Shown: positions 7,934 to 15,276 of the stretch, one piece after another
Numbering within the stretch: the first letter of the stretch is position 1
Layout: every line of letters begins with the position of its first letter
Assembly (NCBI RefSeq): GCF_002399615.1
Contig: NZ_DHDZ01000040.1
Coordinates: 14,600 to 78,599, forward strand
DNA: 64,000 bases
Direction of reading: 5' to 3'
Source: Pedobacter sp. UBA4863
GTDB lineage: Bacteria > Bacteroidota > Bacteroidia > Sphingobacteriales > Sphingobacteriaceae
Program-made: the position numbers and the translations under genes
The notes under the pieces: generated by a model
Databases searched by the model: none
What the model was told of the DNA's origin: nothing
What the model saw: the letters and a program-made list of their open reading frames with translations, nothing else

Positions 7934-8764
7934 ATGGAGATGGCAAAAACGAAGCTACTGATTATTACCCATGAGATGTCGCCTTTCCTCGAACTCACTA
8001 AAATTTCTGAAATTACACGCCAACTACCACAGGCCATGCAAGAAAAAGGATTCGAAATCCGTATCTTGATGCCTAAGTTCGGTAACATTAATGAAAGAAG
8101 AAATAGGTTGCACGAGGTAATCCGATTATCAGGTATGAACATCATTATTGATGAAAATGACAACCCTTTAATCATCAAAGTGGCGTCTATACCAGCGGCT
8201 CGTATGCAAGTGTATTTCTTGGATAATGAAGATTATTTCCAAAGAAAGTACGTGTTTAGGGACAAAGAAAACAAGTTTTATGCAGATAACGACGAAAGAA
8301 CGATCTTTTTCTGTAAAGGAGCTTTAGAAACAGTGAAAAAACTAGGCTGGTCGCCTGATGTGGTACATTGCCATGGCTGGATGACTGCTTTAGTGCCTGC
8401 TTATGTAAAAACGACTTACAAAAACGACCCAACGTTTAAGAATTCAAAAGTGATTTATTCGGTTTACGAAAACTGCTTTGACGAAAAATTAAGTGCAGAC
8501 TTTCATAAAAAAGCGATCATGAACCACATGACCGCCGATGACACTAAGGCTTTTGCCGAAGGCGATTGCAGTAGCTTACATATTGGTGCTATAACACATT
8601 CTGACGCGGTGGTTTTTGCAGATGAAAAGGTTGATGATGCGGTGTTAAAATTTGTTAAAGATTCTAATAAACCAACTTTAGCCTTTAATTTAACCGAAAA
8701 TTACGACAACTTCTATTCGTTTTATGAAGAAGTTACGAGTGATGAATTGGTTTCTATAGCATAA
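7934..8764 (+). CDS. short glycogen/starch synthase-like protein (GT5 N-terminal domain only)
   Basis: Resembles the N-terminal Rossmann domain of glycogen synthase (GT5): KLLIITHEMSPF at the start and the VVHCHGWMTALVPAYVK strand-helix near residue 140. It has only 276 residues against about 480 for GlgA, and the C-terminal ADP-binding domain is missing. The ADP-glucose-binding KxGGL loop, expected right after EMSPF, reads ELTKISEIT, with no paired Gly. Glucan synthesis is therefore doubtful. ATG at 7940 is an alternative start. It lies 24 bp before a DUF4270 lipoprotein gene and near glmS, an arrangement I know from relatives; this suggests a conserved role linked to the envelope or amino sugars (inference). 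Confidence 0.8.
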   Translation: MEMAKTKLLIITHEMSPFLELTKISEITRQLPQAMQEKGFEIRILMPKFGNINERRNRLHEVIRLSGMNIIIDENDNPLIIKVASIPAARMQVYFLDNEDYFQRKYVFRDKENKFYADNDERTIFFCKGALETVKKLGWSPDVVHCHGWMTALVPAYVKTTYKNDPTFKNSKVIYSVYENCFDEKLSADFHKKAIMNHMTADDTKAFAEGDCSSLHIGAITHSDAVVFADEKVDDAVLKFVKDSNKPTLAFNLTENYDNFYSFYEEVTSDELVSIA

Positions 8765-8788
8765 AATAAAAGCTTATTTAATTTAAAT

Positions 8789-10219
8789 ATGAGATTTTTA
8801 AAATTAGACTTATTGACCTTGTTGATAAGTCTTTTTCTTTTCGCTTCATGTGAAAAAACTTCTACCATTGGGCTAGAAATAGATCCTGGCAGTGCCATAG
8901 AAGGAAATTTGATTGATACGGCTACCGTTTTTTCGAGAACAGTTAAGGACGATGCGGCAGCCACTAATAATTTAACCAGGTATCCTTTGGGCTTTATTAA
9001 CGACCCTTTATTGGGAACCACAGGGGCTAGTTTGGCTTTATCGGTAAATTTACCTAACGATGCTTATGATTTTGGTACCAATGCTGTTTTAGATTCGGCA
9101 GTTCTAGTACTTAACTTCGGTGGCGAATTTTATGGCGATAGTACGGTGAACTATACTATTGATGTGCATCAGCTCACCAATAACCTGACAAAAGAAAGTT
9201 CGTACCTAAGTTCTAAAACTTACCCTATCGAAAATACACTTTTGGCTAATTACACGGGCAAGGTTTTCCCTAGTACGCCTTTTAAAATAACCGATATCGT
9301 TACCGGCGCCCTAGATACTTTGAAGAGCGTTACGCCGCAGCTACGCCTTAAATTAGACAATATCTTTATTACAGATAATATTGTAGGGTTGGGCGCTGCA
9401 TCATTAAAATATAATTCTTATTTTCAAAATGCTTTTAAGGGCTTACATGTTCAAATTAGACCAACTTCGCAAGCAGCAATGGGCAATGGCGGCTTAATGT
9501 TCTTTAACTTTGGTAGCTCAGCCAACTCGGGCATAATGCTCTATTATAGAAAGCAAAATGCAACTACAACCACAGCAATAGATACAGTTTCGGTTAATTT
9601 TCCGATTGCCAATAGCGTTGCTGCAGTAGCCGCCAGCGTAACCAATACTTATTCTACAGATGTGCAAGCGCAACTTAGCAATACCACCAATACACAGTTT
9701 GCTACTACTTATTTAAAACCATTGGGCGGTTTAAGAACTAAGCTTTCATTTCCGTATTTACAGAAAATGAAAGCCGAAGTAGGTAAAATGGTAATTAACA
9801 AAGCAGAGCTTGTTGTTGATTTAAGTACAGGAACCGATGTTGCCCCTTTTAAGGCAGCTCCGCGTTTAGCGCTATACAGGTACGATATTGCCGACCAACG
9901 TAAAAACGTGCCAGACAATGATGCTGGTGATGGTTATACTACTGCCGGCGACCCGCGTGCAAACTCGGCAACATTTGGCGGTTATTTCGACGCTGTAAAC
10001 AAAAGGTACGTTTTTTCGATTACAGCTTATTTGCAGGATTTGTTAGATGGTAAGACCGAAAATTACGGAACCTATCTAGCCGTTACGCCTGCTGCTGCCT
10101 TTGAACTTTCGCCTTCGTTTGGTACGGCTTATCGGGCAGTAATCGGCAGCTTCAAGAAGAACCCCGCAGCTACAGATAACTTGCTAAAGCTCAATATTTA
10201 CTATACAAAAATAAAATAG
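8789..10219 (+). CDS. DUF4270 family lipoprotein
   Basis: A 476-residue secreted lipoprotein. The N-terminus is a lipoprotein signal peptide ending LFLFASC, with Cys21 as the lipidated residue. The rest looks like beta-rich Bacteroidota surface protein: DTATVFSRTVKDD, repeated TYLKPLGG and ELVVDLS segments, and a late YLQDLLDGK stretch typical of DUF4270. No enzyme motif is seen. It is cotranscribed with the GlgA-like gene (24-bp gap), and a terminator separates it from glmS. Function unknown; export to the outer membrane is inferred from the lipobox. Confidence 0.85.
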   Translation: MRFLKLDLLTLLISLFLFASCEKTSTIGLEIDPGSAIEGNLIDTATVFSRTVKDDAAATNNLTRYPLGFINDPLLGTTGASLALSVNLPNDAYDFGTNAVLDSAVLVLNFGGEFYGDSTVNYTIDVHQLTNNLTKESSYLSSKTYPIENTLLANYTGKVFPSTPFKITDIVTGALDTLKSVTPQLRLKLDNIFITDNIVGLGAASLKYNSYFQNAFKGLHVQIRPTSQAAMGNGGLMFFNFGSSANSGIMLYYRKQNATTTTAIDTVSVNFPIANSVAAVAASVTNTYSTDVQAQLSNTTNTQFATTYLKPLGGLRTKLSFPYLQKMKAEVGKMVINKAELVVDLSTGTDVAPFKAAPRLALYRYDIADQRKNVPDNDAGDGYTTAGDPRANSATFGGYFDAVNKRYVFSITAYLQDLLDGKTENYGTYLAVTPAAAFELSPSFGTAYRAVIGSFKKNPAATDNLLKLNIYYTKIK

Positions 10220-10232
10220 CAAAAATTTTACG

Positions 10233-10242
10233 CAAACGTTTG
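10233..10242. promoter_or_regulatory. perfect 10-bp palindrome, possible operator
   Basis: CAAACGTTTG sits between the DUF4270 stop codon and the following terminator. The sequence resembles LacI-family half-site palindromes. A position before a terminator rather than at a promoter argues against a simple operator. Confidence 0.2.
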
Positions 10243-10245
10243 ATT

Positions 10246-10283
10246 AAATCGCCCTAAAAAAATACTTTAGGGCGATTTTTATT
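10246..10283 (+). terminator. intrinsic terminator after the DUF4270 gene
   Basis: Perfect 13-bp stem (AAATCGCCCTAAA at 10246-10258 with its complement at 10266-10278), a 7-nt loop, then T5. It separates the lipoprotein transcript from glmS. Confidence 0.85.
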
Positions 10284-10300
10284 TTTAAACACCAAATATT

Positions 10301-12139
10301 ATGTGTGGAATTGTTGGTTATATTGGCTATAGAGAAGCTTGGCCTATTGTTTTAAAGGGGCTAAAAAGACTCGAATATAGAGGTTATGATAGTGCTGGAA
10401 TTGCACTTATTGATAACGAAAATTTGAATATTTATAAGAAGGCCGGGAAGGTGAAAGAGCTGGAAGACTTTGCCGCAGGCAAGAACCTTTCGGGTACAAT
10501 TGGTATGGGGCATACCCGCTGGGCTACTCATGGAGCCCCTTCTGATAGAAATTCGCACCCTCACACTTCTCAAAAAGGAAACCTGAGCATTATCCATAAC
10601 GGCATTATTGAGAACTACGCAACACTAAAAGAAGAGCTGATCTCGAGAGGCCACTCTTTTAATAGCGATACCGATACCGAGGTGTTAATTCACCTGATCG
10701 AAGACATCTACCAAAACAATAACATTCAACTAACGGAAGCGGTGCGTTTAGCACTAAATGAAGTAACAGGGGCCTACGCCATTGTAATTATGGACGAAGA
10801 AAATCCAAACCAGCTAATTGCCGCAAGAAAAGGCAGCCCAATGGTAATTGGCGTGGGTGAAGGAGAGTATTTTATCGCTTCAGACGCTACACCAATTGTA
10901 GAGTACACCAAAAATGTAATTTACTTAAACGATAATGAAATTGCCTTTTTAAAACGCGATGAACTTGAGGTAAAGCGTTTAGATAATGTAGTGCAAACAC
11001 CTTATGTGCAAGAATTAGAGCTTAAGCTAGAAATGCTGGAAAAGGGAGGCTATGAACATTTCATGCTAAAAGAGATTTACGAGCAACCACGTTCAATTCG
11101 CGACTGTATGAGGGGCCGCATTTACCCAGAAGAGGGAAAGGTGCAGTTGGGCGGAATTAAAGAGTTCGCAGATAAACTTAAAAACATTGATAGGATTATT
11201 ATTGTTGCCTGTGGCACTTCTTGGCATGCGGGTTTGGTGGGCGAGTATTTAATTGAGGAGTATGCCCGTATTCCTGTAGAAGTAGAATACGCCTCGGAGT
11301 TTAGGTACAGAAATCCAATTATTACAGAAAAAGACGTGGTAATTGCTATTTCGCAATCTGGAGAAACTGCCGATACCATGGCCGCTATTGAAATGGCCAA
11401 AGAAAAAGGCGCTACTATTTTTGGTGTTTGTAACGTGGTTGGTGCTTCTATTCCGCGTATATCTCATGCTGGCGTTTATACCCATGCTGGTCCAGAAATT
11501 GGCGTAGCATCTACCAAGGCATTTACCGCTCAAGTAACGGTACTTACGCTAATGGCTTTTTACATGGCACAACAAAAGGGCACTTTAAGCAATTCTACAT
11601 TAAGAGAACTGCTTACAGAGTTAGATTGCATTCCTGACAAGATACAGGTGGCCCTTCAATCAGACAAGTTAATTAAAGAAATTTCTGCGAAGTTTAAGGA
11701 CGCAAGGAACTGCCTGTTCTTAGGCAGGGGTAGTGGTTTTCCTGTGGCATTAGAAGGTGCATTGAAATTAAAAGAGATCTCTTATATTCATGCCGAAGGT
11801 TATCCGGCAGCCGAAATGAAACATGGCCCTATTGCTTTAATTGATGAAGAGATGCCAGTGGTTTTTATTGCTACCAAAAACTCGTCTTACGAGAAAGTAA
11901 TTAGTAATATACAAGAAGTAAAAGCCAGAAAGGGGCAAGTAATTGCCATTGTAACCGAAGGCGATACCGAAGTGAAAAAAATGGCAGATTACTATATCGA
12001 AATACCGGATGCTAGCGAAGCGTTTTTACCTTTGCTGGCCACTATTCCATTGCAACTTTTATCGTACCATATTGCGGTAATGAGAGGATGCAATGTAGAT
12101 CAGCCTAGAAACTTGGCAAAATCTGTTACGGTAGAGTAA
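10301..12139 (+). CDS. glmS: glutamine-fructose-6-phosphate aminotransferase
   Basis: First committed step to UDP-GlcNAc and peptidoglycan: fructose-6-phosphate plus glutamine gives glucosamine-6-phosphate. Cys2 (MCGIVGYIG) is the N-terminal nucleophile of the glutaminase domain (about 1-230), with GMGHTRWATHG downstream. Two SIS sugar-isomerase domains follow, with ISQSGETADT and GRGSGFPVALEGALKLKE. The C-terminus ends PRNLAKSVTVE as in the family. Length 612 is normal. A strong terminator follows. No ribozyme-like leader is evident in the short gap upstream. Confidence 0.98.
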   Translation: MCGIVGYIGYREAWPIVLKGLKRLEYRGYDSAGIALIDNENLNIYKKAGKVKELEDFAAGKNLSGTIGMGHTRWATHGAPSDRNSHPHTSQKGNLSIIHNGIIENYATLKEELISRGHSFNSDTDTEVLIHLIEDIYQNNNIQLTEAVRLALNEVTGAYAIVIMDEENPNQLIAARKGSPMVIGVGEGEYFIASDATPIVEYTKNVIYLNDNEIAFLKRDELEVKRLDNVVQTPYVQELELKLEMLEKGGYEHFMLKEIYEQPRSIRDCMRGRIYPEEGKVQLGGIKEFADKLKNIDRIIIVACGTSWHAGLVGEYLIEEYARIPVEVEYASEFRYRNPIITEKDVVIAISQSGETADTMAAIEMAKEKGATIFGVCNVVGASIPRISHAGVYTHAGPEIGVASTKAFTAQVTVLTLMAFYMAQQKGTLSNSTLRELLTELDCIPDKIQVALQSDKLIKEISAKFKDARNCLFLGRGSGFPVALEGALKLKEISYIHAEGYPAAEMKHGPIALIDEEMPVVFIATKNSSYEKVISNIQEVKARKGQVIAIVTEGDTEVKKMADYYIEIPDASEAFLPLLATIPLQLLSYHIAVMRGCNVDQPRNLAKSVTVE

Positions 12140-12152
12140 GCTTAGCTATTGG

Positions 12153-12195
12153 TACAAAAATGCCCCGAACAGTTAGTGCTCGGGGCATTTTTGTA
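12153..12195. terminator. bidirectional terminator between glmS and ssb
   Basis: Perfect 16-bp stem: TACAAAAATGCCCCGA at 12153-12168 pairs with 12180-12195 around an 11-nt loop. A-rich and T-rich arms make it work in both directions, between convergent genes. Confidence 0.9.
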
Positions 12196-12219
12196 TAAGT
12201 AAGTTAGTTTTATGATAAG

Positions 12220-12645
12220 CTAAAAAGGCAAATCTCCAGTTTCATCAATAGAGGTAGAAAAATCGTCTTCTATTTTATTAGCAGTATTGCCATTAACCTG
12301 TGCAGGTTCAAAATCGCTCTTTCTGCCCAACATTGTAAAATTTTCGGCCACTATCTCGGTCACATACTTTTTAACTTTCTCTTTATCCTCAAAAGAGCGA
12401 GTTCTTAATTTACCTTCTATGTAAACCAATTTGCCTTTTTGAAGGTACTTTGAGGCTACTTCGGCCAAGCCCCTCCACAGTACAATATTGTGCCATTCGG
12501 TTTGCTCTACTCTTTTTCCGTCTTTGTTAAATGTTTCTGATGTAGCCAAAGGAAAGCTTGCTACGGTAACACCACCTTCTAAATGTCTAACTTCGGGATC
12601 TTTTCCTAAATGACCCACTAAGATTACTTTGTTAATACCTGACAT
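12220..12645 (-). CDS. ssb: single-stranded DNA-binding protein
   Basis: OB-fold protein that coats single-stranded DNA in replication and repair. It starts MSGINKVILVGHLGKDPEVR, with the family's EQTEWHNIVLW and KGKLVYIEGKLRTRS strands. A short disordered acidic tail ends GDLPF, the tip that recruits partner enzymes. Length 141 is typical. It begins 12 bp after mutY on the same strand, so a repair-linked operon is likely. Confidence 0.96.
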   Translation of the reverse strand: MSGINKVILVGHLGKDPEVRHLEGGVTVASFPLATSETFNKDGKRVEQTEWHNIVLWRGLAEVASKYLQKGKLVYIEGKLRTRSFEDKEKVKKYVTEIVAENFTMLGRKSDFEPAQVNGNTANKIEDDFSTSIDETGDLPF

Positions 12646-12657
12646 AAATATATTTGA

Positions 12658-13704
12658 TTAGTCTATATGTTTTTCAATAAAATCCCCTATAATTTTGGGA
12701 TGAGGTAATTGTTTAAAAGCTTTAATTTTAACCGATTTAACTTCGGCAGATTGATTAAAGTTAATAATATAATTATCTATTGCAAAAAAATTAACATATA
12801 TTATTTGGTGTGTTAAAAGATGTTTTTTGCTTTCTAAATGCCTAATATGTGCACCTTTACCAAATATTTCTGCAACTCTTTCTAAAAATGCTACGTTTGT
12901 TTCGGTATGTTCTGCTTCCATTTCTATTAGTGGAAAATCATAGAGATGCTGCCAAATATCGCCCGGTTTGCGCTGCCTAGTTAAAATATGGCTATCGGTA
13001 ATGCCTACAAAATAGTTAAACCATCTTTTTTTAATCTTTAGCTTTTTTAATTTTAAAGGCAGGGTTTCCACCTGGTCGTTTTTAAACGCCTCGCAGCTTA
13101 AGCGTAAAGGGCATTCGCCGCATTTTGGCAATTTGGGTTTGCAGTGTAGCGCCCCAAACTCCATTATCGCTTGGTTGTATAAGCTCGATTGTTGGTCTGT
13201 GATGAGTTCTTGAGCCAAGAGCGCAAACATTTTTTGCCCTGTACTGGTATTAATAGGTTCTTTTATTCCAAAATATCTTGCTAAAACCCGGTAAACATTG
13301 CCATCTACTACCGCTTTTTTTTCGTTACTGGAAAATGATGCGATGGCGGCAGCCGTGTACGCTCCAACCCCCTTTAACTTTATCAGGTCTTGGTACACCG
13401 TGGGGAAGCGGCCATTAAAGTGCGCCATGATATGTTTAGCGGTATATAGCATGTTGCGCCCACGAGAATAGTAGCCCAAACCCTGCCATAGTTTCAGTAC
13501 TTTTTCTTCTGTTGCATTGGCAAACGCTTCTACATTAGGGAAATTTTCTAAAAACCTTAAAAAATATGGCAAGCCCTGCTCTACTCTTGTTTGTTGTAAG
13601 ATAATTTCTGAAAGCCAAATAACATAAGGATCGGTTGTGCCTCTCCAAGGCAAATCTCTTTTATTTTTGTGGTACCAAGCCACAATTTCAGACTGAAATG
13701 ACAT
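12658..13704 (-). CDS. mutY: A/G-specific adenine glycosylase
   Basis: Removes adenine mispaired with 8-oxoguanine. The HhH-GPD core shows LPWRGTTDPYVIWLSEI, ILQQTRVEQG with the catalytic Glu just before it, the hairpin LKGVGAYTAAAIAS and the VDGNVYRVLAR catalytic Asp. The [4Fe-4S] loop is CKPKLPKCGECPLRLSC. A MutT-like C-terminal domain recognises 8-oxoG. The ATG at 13704 (MSFQSEIVAWYH) is preferred over one 30 nt upstream, because a promoter -7 box lies between them and the family begins here. ssb follows. Confidence 0.96.
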   Translation of the reverse strand: MSFQSEIVAWYHKNKRDLPWRGTTDPYVIWLSEIILQQTRVEQGLPYFLRFLENFPNVEAFANATEEKVLKLWQGLGYYSRGRNMLYTAKHIMAHFNGRFPTVYQDLIKLKGVGAYTAAAIASFSSNEKKAVVDGNVYRVLARYFGIKEPINTSTGQKMFALLAQELITDQQSSLYNQAIMEFGALHCKPKLPKCGECPLRLSCEAFKNDQVETLPLKLKKLKIKKRWFNYFVGITDSHILTRQRKPGDIWQHLYDFPLIEMEAEHTETNVAFLERVAEIFGKGAHIRHLESKKHLLTHQIIYVNFFAIDNYIINFNQSAEVKSVKIKAFKQLPHPKIIGDFIEKHID

Positions 13705-13709
13705 TGTAA

Positions 13710-13717
13710 CAAAAGTA
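13710..13717 (-). promoter_or_regulatory. mutY promoter -7 box, leaderless arrangement
   Basis: TACTTTTG on the minus strand ends only 5 nt before the chosen mutY ATG. Transcription would then start at or next to the ATG, giving a leaderless mRNA. No strong -33 TTTG is present. Confidence 0.45.
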
Positions 13718-13787
13718 CAACAAAATGGCACCAAAGTGTAAAACTTACGTCACTAAGATTAGCTTGTACCAAATAAATCATCTTTTA

Positions 13788-13819
13788 TTTTCCTATCTCA
13801 TTAAAAAGCAATACTTTTG
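13788..13819 (+). promoter_or_regulatory. promoter of the HU gene
   Basis: TACTTTTG at 13812-13819, with a T-rich -33 (TTTT, 13788-13791) 20 bp upstream. The leader would be about 55 nt. Confidence 0.55.
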
Positions 13820-13880
13820 CAACCCCAAAACAGAGGTAATATTAAAATACACACACAATAATTAATTAATTTTTAGAAGT

Positions 13881-14183
13881 ATGACTAAGGCAGACATCAT
13901 TGCTGAAATATCAACAAAGACAGGGATTGAGAAAGTTGACGTTCAAGAAACAGTAGAGGCGTTTTTCAAAGTAATCAAGAACAACATGATTGCAGGTGAA
14001 AATGTATATGTAAGAGGTTTTGGCAGTTTCGTAGTGAAAAAAAGAGCTCAAAAAACTGCAAGAAATATCTCTAAAAATACTGCCATTATTATTCCAGAGC
14101 ACTTTGTGCCTAGCTTTAAACCAGCTAAAGTATTTGTTGACAAAGTAAAAAACAGCACTAAAAAAGCTAAAGCAGAATCTTAA
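13881..14183 (+). CDS. HU/IHF-family DNA-binding protein
   Basis: Small dimeric nucleoid protein that bends DNA. It opens MTKADIIAEISTKTG and carries VYVRGFGSFVVKKRAQKTARN, the beta-arm region, followed by PSFKPAKVFVDKVK. In most HU proteins the arm tip is RNPKTG; here the segment reads ARNISKNTAIIIPEH, a Bacteroidota-type variant. There are 100 residues including a Lys-rich tail. It starts the operon-like run HU, TPR protein, mS38-like protein, rng, with 11 bp to the TPR gene. Confidence 0.94.
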   Translation: MTKADIIAEISTKTGIEKVDVQETVEAFFKVIKNNMIAGENVYVRGFGSFVVKKRAQKTARNISKNTAIIIPEHFVPSFKPAKVFVDKVKNSTKKAKAES

Positions 14184-14194
14184 ATATTTTTTAA

Positions 14195-15043
14195 ATGAAA
14201 AGCCCTCGCACCACACAGATTGTAATTGTTGCAAGCATTGTATTGCTTGTGGGCTTTTTGTTTAGCCAAGATATTAAAGGATTGGTAAAGCCTAAAGAAG
14301 AGGCTGCGGCAGTTATGCCAGAAGAAACACAAACTCCAGGTGTAAGCTTAACAGAAGCCTCGGCAACTGCAAAAAACCTAGTCAGCAACGCTGCCGCTAA
14401 AGAATTTACTTCTTTAGAAACTGCCTATCAAAAAGCAGAGGGCGAAAACAAAATTAGCCAAGCAAAAGTTTTGGCCCAAAAGTGGGATGATTTAGAGCAA
14501 GCTATTCCGAGTGCGCTGTACCTAGAAGAAGTGGCCAATGGCCAACCTTCTTTAGTAAACTGGGTAAATGCAGGTGCTAGGTTCTTAAAAGCTTTTGACA
14601 ATACGCAAGACAGCCTTTCGAAAGCAGTAATGCTACAAAAAGCAAATGTGTCTTATACCAATGCCATAGCTATAGATTCTACAGATTTAGATGCTAAAAC
14701 AGGGATGGGAATTACCATGGTTAATGGCGCAGGAGCACCAATGGCAGGTATTACCATGTTGTTGGATGTGGTAAAAAATGACCCAAAAAACTTTAAGGCC
14801 AATATGAACTTAGGTTTGTTTGCCATAAAATCTGGGCAATTTGATAAGGCTATTATCCGCTTTGAAAATATCATAAAAAACATCAAAGCTACGCCCGATA
14901 CTTATTTTTATTTAGCCACGGCCTACGAAAACCTTGGCAAAAACCCAGAAGCTATTAACGCCTACTTACAAAGTAAAAAACTTGCAGCCAACCCAACGTT
15001 ATCTAGTTTCATAGATAAAAAGGTGGCTGAGTTGAAAAAATAA
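14195..15043 (+). CDS. membrane-anchored TPR protein
   Basis: A 282-residue protein with an N-terminal transmembrane helix (about residues 5-24) and a long helical region behind it. Tetratricopeptide repeats are recognisable at about residues 190-260: FKANMNLGLFAIKSGQFDKA, then TYFYLATAYENLGKNPEAI. TPRs mediate protein contacts, and nothing suggests catalysis. It is wedged 11 bp after HU and 33 bp before the mS38-like small gene; this HU-TPR-small protein-rng order is, to my knowledge, common in the phylum. Specific role unknown. Confidence 0.85.
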   Translation: MKSPRTTQIVIVASIVLLVGFLFSQDIKGLVKPKEEAAAVMPEETQTPGVSLTEASATAKNLVSNAAAKEFTSLETAYQKAEGENKISQAKVLAQKWDDLEQAIPSALYLEEVANGQPSLVNWVNAGARFLKAFDNTQDSLSKAVMLQKANVSYTNAIAIDSTDLDAKTGMGITMVNGAGAPMAGITMLLDVVKNDPKNFKANMNLGLFAIKSGQFDKAIIRFENIIKNIKATPDTYFYLATAYENLGKNPEAINAYLQSKKLAANPTLSSFIDKKVAELKK

Positions 15044-15076
15044 AAGAATTAATACAACATTTAAAAATTTAAAATT

Positions 15077-15166
15077 ATGCCAAGCGGTAAAAAAAGAAAA
15101 AGACATAAAATGGCTACCCACAAACGCAAAAAACGTTTAAGAAAAAACAGACACAAGAAAAAATAA
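15077..15166 (+). CDS. 29-residue basic protein, AURKAIP1/COX24-like (mS38/bS22-type)
   Basis: Starts MPSGKKRKRHKMATHKRKKR and continues to 29 residues, of which about two thirds are Lys, Arg or His. The KKRKRHKM...HKRKKR pattern is that of the COX24/AURKAIP1 C-terminal domain, which in mitochondria is small-subunit protein mS38 and in mycobacteria matches bS22, near the decoding site. A role as a ribosomal small-subunit protein is therefore likely (family knowledge plus inference). The frame has a clean ATG and TAA stop. It lies between the TPR gene and rng. Confidence 0.85.
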   Translation: MPSGKKRKRHKMATHKRKKRLRKNRHKKK

Positions 15167-15184
15167 TTTTTAAGTGTTATGGCT

Positions 15185-15216
15185 AAAAGTAAATACTTTT
15201 TTAGGTATTTACTTTT
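15185..15216 (+). other. AT-rich hairpin upstream of rng
   Basis: A perfect 12-bp stem (AAAAGTAAATAC at 15185-15196 with 15205-15216) encloses an 8-nt loop between the mS38-like gene and rng. No T-run follows directly, so it is a poor terminator. It could be a processing or regulatory stem in the rng leader; RNase E/G family genes are known to be autoregulated through their leaders in other bacteria. Confidence 0.5.
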
Positions 15217-15276
15217 GGATTCTAAGTTTTTTGGTCCATGTGTTAATAAGGTGTAAAAGCCTTAAAATCTGTAGCT

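Noticed and set aside
10220..10300. glmS ribozyme or riboswitch
   Set aside because: The 81-bp gap is filled by a palindrome and an intrinsic terminator; too short and without the ribozyme core.
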